Shown piece after piece: positions 1 to 7,696 of a stretch of DNA of 64,000 nt. Origin of the DNA: an uncultured Spirochaetaceae bacterium (GTDB lineage: Bacteria; Spirochaetota; Spirochaetia; Sphaerochaetales; Sphaerochaetaceae); assembly GCA_944389145.1 (NCBI GenBank), contig CALXLH010000028.1:16544-80543 (forward strand). The letters run 5' to 3'. A program made the translations under genes and the position numbers. The notes below the pieces were generated by a model. The model saw only the letters and a list, made by a program, of their open reading frames with translations, searched no databases and was not told the DNA's origin. Positions within the stretch are counted from its first letter, which is position 1. Each line of letters opens with the position of its first letter.

Positions 1-393
1 TGCGTGGAGTACTTCAAGGGAGAGTGCAAGGTCACGAGTGATTTCCTTGCCGGAAGCATAAGCACGAATCCTGTCATCATCCGTAGGATACTTGGACAGC
101 TGTCAAGGGCAGGGCTTGTAAAGGTTGCAAGAGGGACAGGCGGAATTGAGATAACAAGACCTCTTGGAAAGATATCCTTCTACGATGTCTACCGTGCCGT
201 GGACTGCATTGAAGGCGATGAGCTCTTTCACTTCCATGAGAATCCCAGCCCTGACTGCCCTGTCGGAAGAAGTATCCATGCGCTTCTCGATGACAAGCTT
301 GCCTCGATCCAGGAAGCGATGGAAGGAAAGATGAAGGAGTACACTCTTGAAGATATCGGAAGAGAAGCAGTCCTTTCACTCCTCCAGCGCTGA
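1..393 (+). CDS. Rrf2 family transcriptional regulator (5' end cut by window)
   Basis: This is the carboxy-terminal 130 codons of a small winged-helix regulator; the frame is open to base 1, so the true start and first helix lie outside the window. The visible part has the Rrf2 recognition helix and wing (residues with NPVIIRRILGQLSRAGLV, then RGTGGIEITRP). The sensor segment has a single cysteine in the context NPSPDCPVGRSI. IscR-type members carry three cysteines for an Fe-S cluster; a single Cys in this context resembles the YwnA-like branch, so thiol or redox sensing without a stable cluster is an inference. It overlaps the next gene by 47 bases and probably autoregulates the four-gene redox/ADP-ribosylation operon that follows. 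Confidence 0.85.
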   Translation, partial: CVEYFKGECKVTSDFLAGSISTNPVIIRRILGQLSRAGLVKVARGTGGIEITRPLGKISFYDVYRAVDCIEGDELFHFHENPSPDCPVGRSIHALLDDKLASIQEAMEGKMKEYTLEDIGREAVLSLLQR

Positions 394-1024
394 GCACTGC
401 CTTCAGCTGCTTGCGGAGGGGATCCATACTGTAGTTGCCTCGACGGTCGATGATGACGGCCTTCCCACAACCTGCGCGATTGACATCATGGACTGGGACA
501 GTGATGGGCTCTATTTCCTCACAGCAAGGAGAAAGGGATTCCATCACAGGCTAACGGCAAGAGGATATATCGCCATCACAGGCATAAAAGGCAGCGATAC
601 GATGTCATCGCTCGCGATATCGGTACGTGGAAAGGTCGAGGAGCTTGGGAAAGAACGCCTTGATCGACTTTTGAGGAAGAATCCCTACATATTCGGGATC
701 TACCCGTCAGAGGAATCTAGAAAGGCGCTTTCAGCCTTCAGGCTGCATGAAGGGAGCGGAGAGTATTTCGACCTGTCGGTCAGGCCGATAGCAAGGATCG
801 GATTTTCCTTCGGGGGCAATGAGTACAATCATGGATATGAATTCATGATTGCAGAGAGCTGCACAGGCTGCGGCCTTTGCCTCAATGCCTGCCCTCAGGG
901 GTGCATAGACTCAGGAACCGTCCCTTTCTCAATCATCGGCAGGCATTGCCTCCTGTGCGGGCGATGCGCTGATATATGCCCGGCCAAGGCAATAGCCAGG
1001 AGAGGTGACAATGATGACACATGA
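347..1024 (+). CDS. PNPOx-like flavin-binding protein fused to a 2x[4Fe-4S] ferredoxin domain
   Basis: This is a 225-residue protein with two parts. Residues about 15-145 form a pyridoxamine-phosphate-oxidase-like split barrel (TVVASTVDDDGLPTT, then LYFLTARRKGFHHRL), a fold that binds FMN or F420. Residues about 168-215 hold two ferredoxin motifs, CTGCGLCLNACPQGC and CLLCGRCADICPAKA, enough for two [4Fe-4S] clusters. The family is common in strict anaerobes and is assumed to be an electron-transfer flavoprotein; its substrate is unknown. The start is TTG at 347: AAGGAG at 334-339 sits 7 bases upstream and no ATG or GTG fits. The gene lies inside the end of the Rrf2 gene, and its stop overlaps the start of the macrodomain gene, so the four genes look co-transcribed. 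A link between redox state and ADP-ribosylation is inferred from context. Confidence 0.8.
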   Translation: MKISEEKQSFHSSSAEHCLQLLAEGIHTVVASTVDDDGLPTTCAIDIMDWDSDGLYFLTARRKGFHHRLTARGYIAITGIKGSDTMSSLAISVRGKVEELGKERLDRLLRKNPYIFGIYPSEESRKALSAFRLHEGSGEYFDLSVRPIARIGFSFGGNEYNHGYEFMIAESCTGCGLCLNACPQGCIDSGTVPFSIIGRHCLLCGRCADICPAKAIARRGDNDDT

Positions 1025-1805
1025 TGAGAAAAGGCTTTGGCTGATCAGATACCTTCTTGAAGAAAGCGATGGATGCAAAGGCGCAGATATCCCAGATGAA
1101 GAGGGAAAGCAATGGAGGATGCTCCGTTCCCTTATGAATATCAGGCCAGCCTCCCCTGCCACAGATGAGTTCATCAGGATACAGGACAGCTTCCTTCAGG
1201 AAGAGACCAGGCGTAAGGGAATCACGGATATCGGCACGCTTAAGCCTTGGAAGAACGGGATGTGCCTCTGGCAGGGAGATATCACGACACTCAGGTGCTC
1301 CGCCATCGTAAATGCTGCGAACAGCGGCATGACCGGCTGCTATCATCCATGCCATAGATGCATTGATAATGCTATACACACCTATGCAGGGATCCAGCTG
1401 AGGCTTGAGTGCGCCCAGATCATGAGGAGGCAGGGCCATGATGAGGAGACGGGACTGGCTAAGATCACGAAGGGATGGGACCTCCCTGCGCAGCATGTGA
1501 TCCATACCGTCGGTCCGATAGTCCTCTCCCCTGAGCCGACGGAGGAGGACAGAAGGCTGCTATCATCATGCTACCGCTCCTCCCTTACCCTTGCTGATGA
1601 GAACGGCCTGGAAAGCATCGCATTCTGCTGTATCTCGACAGGAGAGTTCCGCTTCCCGAACAAGGCAGCAGCAAGGATCGCATTTGATACGGCAAAGGAG
1701 TATCTTAGGGATACCGGCAGTACGATAAGGATCGTGTTCAATGTCTTCAAGGATGAGGACAGGAGGATCTATGAAAGGCTCTTCAGAGAACATCAGGGAG
1801 CTTGA
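1011..1805 (+). CDS. Zn-dependent macrodomain protein-ADP-ribose hydrolase
   Basis: A 264-residue macrodomain protein. After an N-terminal helical extension of about 85 residues comes the ADP-ribose-binding core (GDITTLRCSAIVNAANS), then the signature of the zinc macrodomain class, GCYHPCHRCIDNAIHTYAG, whose Cys/His residues hold the catalytic zinc in characterised Firmicutes homologues. The phosphate loop is near CISTGEFRFPN. The family removes mono-ADP-ribose from proteins modified by the partner SirTM sirtuin, which here is the next gene. A GTG at 1005 is in frame, but AGGAG at about 998-1002 fits ATG 1011 or 1014 better. It overlaps the preceding stop and extends 35 bases into the sirtuin gene. 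The assignment to this subclass is firm from the motif; substrates in this organism are unknown. Confidence 0.9.
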   Translation: MMTHDEKRLWLIRYLLEESDGCKGADIPDEEGKQWRMLRSLMNIRPASPATDEFIRIQDSFLQEETRRKGITDIGTLKPWKNGMCLWQGDITTLRCSAIVNAANSGMTGCYHPCHRCIDNAIHTYAGIQLRLECAQIMRRQGHDEETGLAKITKGWDLPAQHVIHTVGPIVLSPEPTEEDRRLLSSCYRSSLTLADENGLESIAFCCISTGEFRFPNKAAARIAFDTAKEYLRDTGSTIRIVFNVFKDEDRRIYERLFREHQGA

Positions 1806-2646
1806 GGAGAAAATCGAGAGCGCCGACATGATTGTCATAGGAATCGGCTCCGGGATGTCGTCCGCTTCCGGCTTCGACTATTCCGGAGAACGCTTCGAGA
1901 GATGCTTTTCTGACTTCCATGAACGATATGGCATAACCGATATGTACTCTGGAGGCTTCTATCCATTCCCGTCAGCGGAGGAATACTGGGCATGGTGGTC
2001 CAGGATGATATGGCTCAATCGCTATGAAGCGGGTATCGGGAAACCGTATCTCGATCTCCTCTCCATAGTAAGGGACAAGGAGTACTTCATCATCACGACC
2101 AACGTGGATCACCAGCTGCAGAAGGCAGGATTCGATAAGAAGCGCCTGTTCTATACGCAGGGTGATTACGGACTGTTCCAATGCTCCCTGCCATGCCATC
2201 AGGCGACATATGACAATAAGGAGGCCGTAAGGAAGATGCTTGATGAGCAGGAAGGCATGAGGATTCCTTCCTCCCTGATTCCGCGCTGCCCGGCCTGCGG
2301 CAGGCCTATGACGACGAATCTCCGCATAGATGACAGATTCGTGCAGGATGAAGGATGGCATGACGCAGCAGGACGCTACGAGGCCTTCCTCAGGCGATGC
2401 AGCGGGAGAAAGATCCTCTTCCTGGAGCTTGGCGCCGGAATGAACACGCCAGGCATCATCAAATATCCGTTCTGGAAGATGACTGCGGAGATCGGCAGCG
2501 CCTTCTACTGTGCCATAAGCAGGGATGATGCGGTCATCCCTCCTGCGATAAGGAAGAGATCCCTGGTCATCGCTGATGATCTGGGGCCTGTCCTGGCCTC
2601 TCTATCAGGCACCCTCCGAGATAAGGAAATCGGTGAGGATATCTGA
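1771..2646 (+). CDS. SirTM-class sirtuin (protein ADP-ribosyltransferase)
   Basis: A 291-residue Sir2-fold protein. The NAD-binding loop is at about residues 22-36 (IVIGIGSGMSSASGFD). The catalytic region reads TTNVDHQLQKAGF and then FYTQGDYG. Deacetylating sirtuins have a catalytic His at the second site; here it is Gln130, paired with Asn111. This Asn/Gln pair with 19-residue spacing is the hallmark of SirTM enzymes, which ADP-ribosylate proteins instead of deacylating them. Candidate zinc cysteines are 138, 142, 173 and 176. ATG 1771 was chosen over an in-frame ATG at 1741 because AGGAGG at 1761-1766 lies 4 bases upstream. In characterised operons the target is a lipoylated GcvH-like protein; no gcvH-L or lplA gene is visible here, though they could lie left of the window. 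The last 42 bases overlap the convergent next gene. Confidence 0.88.
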   Translation: MKGSSENIRELEEKIESADMIVIGIGSGMSSASGFDYSGERFERCFSDFHERYGITDMYSGGFYPFPSAEEYWAWWSRMIWLNRYEAGIGKPYLDLLSIVRDKEYFIITTNVDHQLQKAGFDKKRLFYTQGDYGLFQCSLPCHQATYDNKEAVRKMLDEQEGMRIPSSLIPRCPACGRPMTTNLRIDDRFVQDEGWHDAAGRYEAFLRRCSGRKILFLELGAGMNTPGIIKYPFWKMTAEIGSAFYCAISRDDAVIPPAIRKRSLVIADDLGPVLASLSGTLRDKEIGEDI

Positions 2647-3066
2647 CTGCTGGACGAAAGCATCGATCACCGAGACCAGTAGCTCTTCATCGAGGCCTGA
2701 CTCTCCATACAGCAGGTCATAGTCCCAGAAGAACGTATGATCTATCGGGACATACCATCCGCGGACGATGACAAGATTGGCATTGCATTCATTCATAAGC
2801 CGGAATGCCGTGATGCTGTCGATCGAATCGGATGCGTACCATGAGCACTGTATCCAGAGCCGCCGGTCTTCAGGAATATGGATCATGTAATAGACGAATC
2901 CATACTGATCCTCGAATGCAACGTCACCATCCTCGTCGACGTAGGCGGCATAGCCAGCATCAGACAGGAGCGATACCAGATTCTCCGATGTGATCTCATC
3001 GGTGGAGAGCGCGAAGAGCGGACAGGCGAGCAGAAGCAGGAGAACTATGATCGTTATGCGTCTCAT
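2605..3066 (-). CDS. Exported YbjN-domain protein
   Basis: A 153-residue protein with a hydrophobic signal sequence (residues 1-20, ending LLLACPLFA), followed by a YbjN/type III secretion chaperone-like domain: residues about 24-60 (ITSENLVSLLSDAGYAAYVDE) and a beta-rich centre containing WIQCSW and FRLMNECNANL. YbjN proteins are poorly understood; in proteobacteria they modulate stress responses. Cys15 in LLAC could be a lipobox, but the position before it is not typical, so cleavage after FA is equally possible. Its 3' end overlaps the sirtuin gene by 42 bases on the opposite strand. It follows the hpt terminator; TATGAT at 3072-3077 ends 5 bases before the ATG and no ribosome-binding site is seen, suggesting its own leaderless promoter. 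Confidence 0.7.
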   Translation of the reverse strand: MRRITIIVLLLLLACPLFALSTDEITSENLVSLLSDAGYAAYVDEDGDVAFEDQYGFVYYMIHIPEDRRLWIQCSWYASDSIDSITAFRLMNECNANLVIVRGWYVPIDHTFFWDYDLLYGESGLDEELLVSVIDAFVQQSDILTDFLISEGA

Positions 3067-3082
3067 AGCCTATCATATCATG

Positions 3083-3103
3083 GAAAAAGCCGCCGGAGCG
3101 GCT
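3083..3103 (-). terminator. Rho-independent terminator after hpt
   Basis: On the minus strand the stem AGCCGC, loop TCCG, stem GCGGCT is followed by TTTTTCC. It lies directly downstream of the phosphoribosyltransferase stop codon and separates the map-hpt transcription unit from the YbjN gene. Confidence 0.75.
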
Positions 3104-3106
3104 CTT

Positions 3107-3721
3107 TCACTCAAGAATCGAATGAAGTATCTCCCTGACCTCAGGATCCGTATATACCTCATCGATCTCATCATGGGTAAGTCCGATGAACTCATGGCAG
3201 GTATAGTGTATCCACCTCGAGTCCTCGGCCTTGTTCAGCACATGGCGGCGGCACCAGTAGTCAGGCTGCACGGGAAGCGGCTCCTCTTTCTTGTATAGAG
3301 GCACCTTATAATCATACACGGCAACCTTTATATCTTCCCGCGGAATACCAGCGTCCATGACGGTCCTGACCAGCGCATTGACGGTCATTCCCGTATCGAA
3401 GATATCATCGACGATAAGGACCTTCTGCCCCTTCTTCAGATGGCGGGGAGACCAGGTCCAGCCATCGATATCGACATGGGAGGAATGCTCGCGGACATCA
3501 CCATATGACCTGGCGACGACTGCTGCATAGAATACTGGACTCTTGCCCTCCTTCATTGCCATCAGCTTGTAATACTCACTCATGACATTAGCCATGTAAG
3601 CACCACCCCTGAGGGAGTCATAGATGACATCAGGAACGAAGTGGTCCTCCGTGTACATCCTGTGTACGAGCTTCAATGCCGCATCGCGAATCATGTCGCA
3701 GGTGATGAATTCCTTGCCCAT
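3107..3721 (-). CDS. Hypoxanthine/xanthine phosphoribosyltransferase-like protein
   Basis: A 204-residue type I phosphoribosyltransferase. The PRPP-binding signature VLIVDDIFDTGMT is at about residues 100-112, and a serine/arginine loop (YDSLRGGAYMANVM) near residue 35 matches the pyrophosphate loop. Family members transfer phosphoribose from PRPP to a purine base in salvage. Hypoxanthine or xanthine as the base is the likely call from the overall family, but the purine specificity residues cannot be assigned by eye. It may be relevant that this genome also oxidises purines through the molybdenum hydroxylases further right. AGGAGG lies 4 bases before ATG 3721. The gene is 8 bases downstream of map and is followed by a strong terminator, so it ends the nusB-map-hpt unit. 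Confidence 0.8.
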   Translation of the reverse strand: MGKEFITCDMIRDAALKLVHRMYTEDHFVPDVIYDSLRGGAYMANVMSEYYKLMAMKEGKSPVFYAAVVARSYGDVREHSSHVDIDGWTWSPRHLKKGQKVLIVDDIFDTGMTVNALVRTVMDAGIPREDIKVAVYDYKVPLYKKEEPLPVQPDYWCRRHVLNKAEDSRWIHYTCHEFIGLTHDEIDEVYTDPEVREILHSILE

Positions 3722-3729
3722 ATATCCTC

Positions 3730-4488
3730 CTAAAGGGTTGTCAGTATCTCAAGGCCTGTATCGGTGATGGCCACGGTATGCTCCCAGTGGCAGGCTGGCT
3801 TGCCGTCAAGCGTGCGGACAGTCCAGCCATCCTTGCCATCGGTATCTACCTTATAGGTTCCCATGTTGATCATAGGCTCAATCGCCATGACCATTCCCTT
3901 GCGGATCCTCGGATTGGGATTCATCAGCGAGACGTAGTTTGGTATCTCCGGATCCTCATGCATCTCAAGCCCCACACCATGGCCGCAGTAATCACGCACG
4001 ACGCCATATCCATGCTTGCGGGCCAGGCCGGAGACTGCTGCCGCTATATCCTGGATCCTCGCACCAGGCTTGGAGGCAGCCTCTATTCCCAGATACAGGC
4101 ATCTCTCCGTCACGGTGTTCAGCTGATGCACCTCATCGCTGACCTTGCCGATCTCATATGTATGGGTGCTATCGCTTATGTACCCATCCTTCTCCAGGCA
4201 GATATCCACGCTCACGATATCCCCATCCCTGAGGATCTCATGCTTCGATGGAATGCCATGGATGACAACGTTGTTGACAGAGACGCATGTTGCCGCAGGA
4301 TAGCCCATATAGCCAAGGCAGGGTGCGCCTAGATGACGACGCTTCATCCACTCATGGAAGAGCTTATCGACATCATATGTGCTCATTCCAGCCTCGATCT
4401 TCGGGCCGATCTCCTCGAACATCTCTGCAAGGAGCTTGCAGGAGGTCCTTATGCCATCTATCTGCTCTTCATTCTTCAGGACGATCAT
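3730..4488 (-). CDS. map: Methionine aminopeptidase, type I
   Basis: A 252-residue M24 metallopeptidase that removes the initiator methionine from nascent proteins in the cytoplasm. The five metal ligands are visible in order: Asp in VSVDICL, Asp in YISDSTHTY, His in CGHGVGLEMHE, Glu in AIEPMIN and Glu in HWEHTVAIT. Length matches the compact bacterial class without a zinc-finger extension. The start ATG at 4488 overlaps the NusB stop in an ATGA junction, which indicates translational coupling. One small deviation: the usual GDTS tetrad after the second Asp region reads SDSTHTY here, as in some clostridial paralogues; it keeps the ligand, so activity is expected. Confidence 0.93.
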   Translation of the reverse strand: MIVLKNEEQIDGIRTSCKLLAEMFEEIGPKIEAGMSTYDVDKLFHEWMKRRHLGAPCLGYMGYPAATCVSVNNVVIHGIPSKHEILRDGDIVSVDICLEKDGYISDSTHTYEIGKVSDEVHQLNTVTERCLYLGIEAASKPGARIQDIAAAVSGLARKHGYGVVRDYCGHGVGLEMHEDPEIPNYVSLMNPNPRIRKGMVMAIEPMINMGTYKVDTDGKDGWTVRTLDGKPACHWEHTVAITDTGLEILTTL

Positions 4489-4910
4489 TTCCTCTCCGTG
4501 TCCTTCCTGTATGCATCAAGTATCCCGTTGATAAAGCGGAATGAGACGTCATTCGAAAGCTCCTGGCTGAGCTTCACTGCCTCGTCTATCACGATGGCAG
4601 GATGGACATCCTTCGTGATGGCAAGCTGATAGAATGCGATGCGGAGGATATTCCTATCCACGATATCGATCTTCTCAAGAGGCCTCTTCTCTGAGTAGCG
4701 GGAGATTATCTCATCGATCCTCTCCCTGTTCTCAAGCGTTCCGAAGACGAGGAATCGGATGAAGATCTTATCCTCCTCGTCAAGCGCTCCGACTTCCTCC
4801 TCGTTCATGCCCTGGAACGGGTCGATATCCTCAGAGGAATCGAGAGCATTGTTGAAATCAAGTGAATAGAGAGTTGATACGGCGATTACCCTATCGCGAT
4901 GCCTCGTCAT
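4485..4910 (-). CDS. nusB: Transcription antitermination factor NusB
   Basis: A 141-residue all-helical protein. The N-terminal RHRDRVIAVSTLYSLDF matches the NusB RNA-binding arginine-rich helix. The C-terminal half has the conserved LRIAFYQLAI and PAIVIDEAVKLSQ, then SFRFINGILDAYR. With NusE (ribosomal protein S10) it binds boxA of rRNA leaders to prevent premature termination. Residues 25-45 are an acidic insert (SSEDIDPFQGMNEEEVGALDEE region), as in other spirochaetal NusB proteins. The ATG at 4910 shares one base with the stop of the upstream SurA-like gene (TGATG), so translation is coupled. Confidence 0.92.
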   Translation of the reverse strand: MTRHRDRVIAVSTLYSLDFNNALDSSEDIDPFQGMNEEEVGALDEEDKIFIRFLVFGTLENRERIDEIISRYSEKRPLEKIDIVDRNILRIAFYQLAITKDVHPAIVIDEAVKLSQELSNDVSFRFINGILDAYRKDTERK

Positions 4911-5956
4911 CAGTCGTTACCCCTGTAAAGAATATTGATCCTGGCCTCTCCCCTCAGCTCGGCGATAAGCGACTGCAGCTCCTCGCTCATCACGGCCTGC
5001 TGGTTCTGCATGGTAAGCATCTGGGCTATGTAGTCATGGACGCTCATGGAATCCTCCGGAGACACTGGATCGCTGAGAGCAAGCAGCTTAGCATCGTAAT
5101 GCACGGTGACCTTCACGATGTGATAGCCCATCAGCGATTCAAGCACAGGAGAGACCTCTCCTGCCCCCATCGCGAGTACGGTATCGCAGAACTCATCGCC
5201 CCAGCCCTGGCGGGCAGAGGTGTTGTTGGCTGTAAGCCAGCCGATATCTCCGCCACGGCTGCTGGAATCATTATCCTCGCTATAGATAGGTACGGCGGCC
5301 TCGAACGTGAGCTCTCCGGAGGAGATCCTGTCAGATGCCTCCTCAAGCCTCGCCTTGTTCTCGGCGTTCACCGCCTCGTCCTCAACCTTCGCTATGTAGA
5401 TATGGGAAAGCTTAACGCATTCAGGCTGGAAGAACTGCTGCTGGTTCTGCCTGTAGAATGAGCTGATCTCGCTCTCTGTCGGTGCGGGCGCAGCCATGAT
5501 CTTATCACCGCGCTCCTGCATCAGGTACTGCTGCACTATAGCCTGATTGCGCAGTGCGTTCCTATATGCATCAACGGTACCGAACTGCCGCACGATCTCC
5601 GCATCGAAATCCGCCCGGGTGATGGACTGTCCAGCCGCCGCTGCCTGCTGCTGGGCATTCTGGAACACGGTGTTGATCATCTGATCGACCTGCCTGTCGC
5701 TGATGGAGATGCCATCGCGCTCAGCTCCCTGAAGGAAGACCTCATCATTTATCATCGTCTGAAGGACGCTCAGCTCATCGATTTCGATACCGGCCGCCCT
5801 GTATCTCTCGGTCTCGGCCTTGAGATCATCGACATTGATGGCGGTGTTCCTTATCAGGTAGACCGTAGCCGCAGGCTGGCTGATCATGCTCGCGGCAGAA
5901 AGCGAAAGCGCGGTCACGATCAGAAGCATTAGCCCGATGATTATTCTCTTCTTCAT
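4910..5956 (-). CDS. Exported SurA/PrsA-like peptidyl-prolyl cis-trans isomerase
   Basis: A 348-residue exported foldase. Residues 1-22 are a signal peptide (MKKRIIIGLMLLIVTALSLSA). A SurA_N-like helical chaperone region runs to about residue 170 (QTMINDEVFLQGAERDGI, with a Q/A-rich stretch near 110). A parvulin domain follows at about 180-285, with LSHIYIA, SEDNDSSSRGGDIGWL and GYHIVKV as its hallmark pieces. It probably assists folding of outer-membrane or periplasmic proteins. The gene heads a tightly coupled string (PPIase, nusB, map, hpt). A perfect 18-base palindrome lies just upstream of its ribosome-binding region. Confidence 0.85.
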   Translation of the reverse strand: MKKRIIIGLMLLIVTALSLSAASMISQPAATVYLIRNTAINVDDLKAETERYRAAGIEIDELSVLQTMINDEVFLQGAERDGISISDRQVDQMINTVFQNAQQQAAAAGQSITRADFDAEIVRQFGTVDAYRNALRNQAIVQQYLMQERGDKIMAAPAPTESEISSFYRQNQQQFFQPECVKLSHIYIAKVEDEAVNAENKARLEEASDRISSGELTFEAAVPIYSEDNDSSSRGGDIGWLTANNTSARQGWGDEFCDTVLAMGAGEVSPVLESLMGYHIVKVTVHYDAKLLALSDPVSPEDSMSVHDYIAQMLTMQNQQAVMSEELQSLIAELRGEARINILYRGND

Positions 5957-5971
5957 AGTAGCTCCGTTGAA

Positions 5972-5989
5972 CCAATAGCGCGCTATTGG
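5972..5989. promoter_or_regulatory. 18-bp perfect palindrome upstream of the SurA-like gene
   Basis: CCAATAGCG followed directly by CGCTATTGG, 16 bases before the ATG at 5956. A perfect palindrome of this length with no loop is more like a homodimer binding site than a terminator, and no U-run follows on either strand. Regulator unknown. Confidence 0.4.
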
Positions 5990-6058
5990 AATATAAGAGG
6001 CATGGCGATGCCATGGCCAATGCGCATGAGACCCGTGCGCAGGAACGGGAGATCCCGA

Positions 6059-6478
6059 TCAGTTCCTTTCCACGTTGAGGCGCTTGCCGATTGCCACGGC
6101 AGCATCCTCCTTGGAGATTATATCACTGAGCCTGAGATACATGCCCTCATGCTCCATTGCCTTCATGAGATTCTGCAGGGCCCTGCCCTTCCTCAGTCCT
6201 CCCGAGATGAAGGCAAAGCATCTCTTCCCGGAGACAGTGCCAGCCTGAGCGAGGAACTTCGCTATCTGGGACGGTATCTGGGCCGAGAAAAAAGAAACAG
6301 GCTCCGAGCCTATGACCACATAATCATAGATCGTAAGTCTGACACCTTCCTCATACATATTGATGACATCGACCTGATGGCCCTGGGACTCGATGCCCTT
6401 AGCCACGGCCTTGGCAAGAGCCGGAAGCTTCCCGCCCTCGCGGGTCTTACCAGCGTAAAGGACGCAAACCTGCATCAT
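6059..6478 (-). CDS. Flavodoxin-fold protein
   Basis: A 139-residue protein with a flavodoxin-like alpha/beta pattern: VCVLYAGKTREGGKLPALAKAV at the phosphate-loop position, YDYVVIGSEPVSFF as the second flavin loop, and FAFISGGLRKGRALQ as the third. The canonical T/S-x-T-G-N-T phosphate loop is replaced by AGKTREGGKL, so FMN binding is plausible but not assured. Partner and reaction are unknown. It lies 70 bases after secG, with a hairpin in between. The start could be either of two adjacent ATGs (6478 or 6475); the GGGAGG ribosome-binding site suits both. Confidence 0.6.
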   Translation of the reverse strand: MMQVCVLYAGKTREGGKLPALAKAVAKGIESQGHQVDVINMYEEGVRLTIYDYVVIGSEPVSFFSAQIPSQIAKFLAQAGTVSGKRCFAFISGGLRKGRALQNLMKAMEHEGMYLRLSDIISKEDAAVAIGKRLNVERN

Positions 6479-6490
6479 TTCCTCCCTTTA

Positions 6491-6530
6491 GGAAAATATA
6501 GACCGGCTTGCCACTGGAATGGAAAGCCGG
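6491..6530 (-). terminator. Hairpin terminator or attenuator after secG
   Basis: On the minus strand CCGGCTT and AAGCCGG pair around a 14-base loop, followed by TCTATATTTTCC. The loop is large and the U-run interrupted, so partial read-through into the flavodoxin gene is likely. Confidence 0.5.
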
Positions 6531-6548
6531 CCCTGATTCGAAAAGGAA

Positions 6549-6923
6549 TCACTCTGCTGCTGTCTCTGCGCTTACCTCTGCGGCAGCCGCATCGGCCTGA
6601 GCCGCAGCAGGCTCGGCCTCATCGACCCAGCTCGTGGACTCGACGGCAGAAGCCTCAGCCGCACTCTGTGCCGCAAGAAGCTCCTCATCGCTAGACTTGT
6701 TGACTACTGCGACGACGAGGGAAAGGACCATGAACGCGATGGTGATGATCGTCGTTGCCCTGGTTAGGACAGATGACGTGTTGGAACCGAAGGCAGACTC
6801 AGAGCTGCCTCCGAAGATACCACCGAGTCCAACGCTGTTCTCTCCCTGGATTGCCACGAGGAAGATCAGGAGAAGCGCGATAATGCAGAAAAGCACTAAC
6901 AGTATGATACCTAAAATACTCAT
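6549..6923 (-). CDS. secG: Preprotein translocase subunit SecG
   Basis: A 124-residue membrane protein with the two SecG transmembrane helices (residues about 5-26 and 55-77), joined by the conserved cytoplasmic loop GLGGIFGGSSESAFGS. It is a peripheral but conserved part of the SecYEG protein-export channel. The C-terminal 45 residues form an Ala/Glu-rich low-complexity tail (AAQADAAAAEVSAETAAE at the end), longer than in the minimal family and of unknown role. It follows tpiA by 13 bases; the gap-pgk-tpiA-secG order is a recurring bacterial arrangement and suggests co-transcription with glycolysis. Confidence 0.92.
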   Translation of the reverse strand: MSILGIILLVLFCIIALLLIFLVAIQGENSVGLGGIFGGSSESAFGSNTSSVLTRATTIITIAFMVLSLVVAVVNKSSDEELLAAQSAAEASAVESTSWVDEAEPAAAQADAAAAEVSAETAAE

Positions 6924-6936
6924 CTCAGACTCCGTA

Positions 6937-7695
6937 TCACTTATTGTAGGTTATGATGGGGAGGAACTGCTCAAGCGAGAGGGAGGCTCCGCCTACCAAG
7001 GCGCCATCGACGTTCTCCTTTGCCATCAGGGCCTTGATATTGCCGGCCTTAACGGAACCACCATACTGTATTATGAGATTCTTGGCAATATCATCGGAAT
7101 ACAAAGATGCCACCGTAGCCCTTATGAAGGAGTGCGCGCCATCCGCATCCTCAGGCGTTGCCGTCATTCCCGTTCCGATAGCCCATACAGGCTCGTACGC
7201 GATGGTGATCCTCGCCATATCCTCGGCACTGACATCCTTGAGACCGACCTTGATCTGCCTCGAAAGGACCTCCTCAAGCCTGCCTCCCTGCCTCTCGTCA
7301 AGCGTCTCGCCTACGCAAAGCACGACATCCATGCCTTCGGAGAGCGCAAGGATGACCTTTGAGTTGATGATCTCATCGGTCTCTCCATAGTACTGCCTCC
7401 TCTCGCTGTGTCCAAGGATGACGGTCTTCACTCCTGCGTCCTTGAGCATCGCCGGCGCAACCTCTCCGGTATAAGCGCCGGAGGTATGATTGGCCATGTT
7501 CTGCGCAGCGACGATGATCGGAGAGCCCTTCACGGCCTCAACGACCGCCGGGATGGCCACGAAAGCCGGAGCGATCATGACACGGCAATCGACTCCAGCC
7601 TCCTTGACGGCAGCGGCAAGCTCCGCGGCATACCTTGCCCCCTCGGAGGGGGTAAGGTTCATCTTCCAGTTTCCTGCGATATAAGCCTTTCTCAT
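6937..7695 (-). CDS. tpiA: Triosephosphate isomerase
   Basis: A 252-residue TIM-barrel enzyme interconverting dihydroxyacetone phosphate and glyceraldehyde 3-phosphate. Catalytic residues are visible: Asn and Lys in AGNWKMN, His in ILGHSERR and Glu in IAYEPVWAIGTG; the phosphate-binding YGGSVKAGN is near the end. A longer reading frame begins at 7776, but the extra 27 residues lie inside pgk and are not TIM-like; ATG 7695, one base after the pgk stop, gives the canonical MRKAYIAGNWKMN start. Confidence 0.96.
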   Translation of the reverse strand: MRKAYIAGNWKMNLTPSEGARYAAELAAAVKEAGVDCRVMIAPAFVAIPAVVEAVKGSPIIVAAQNMANHTSGAYTGEVAPAMLKDAGVKTVILGHSERRQYYGETDEIINSKVILALSEGMDVVLCVGETLDERQGGRLEEVLSRQIKVGLKDVSAEDMARITIAYEPVWAIGTGMTATPEDADGAHSFIRATVASLYSDDIAKNLIIQYGGSVKAGNIKALMAKENVDGALVGGASLSLEQFLPIITYNK

Positions 7696-7696
7696 C

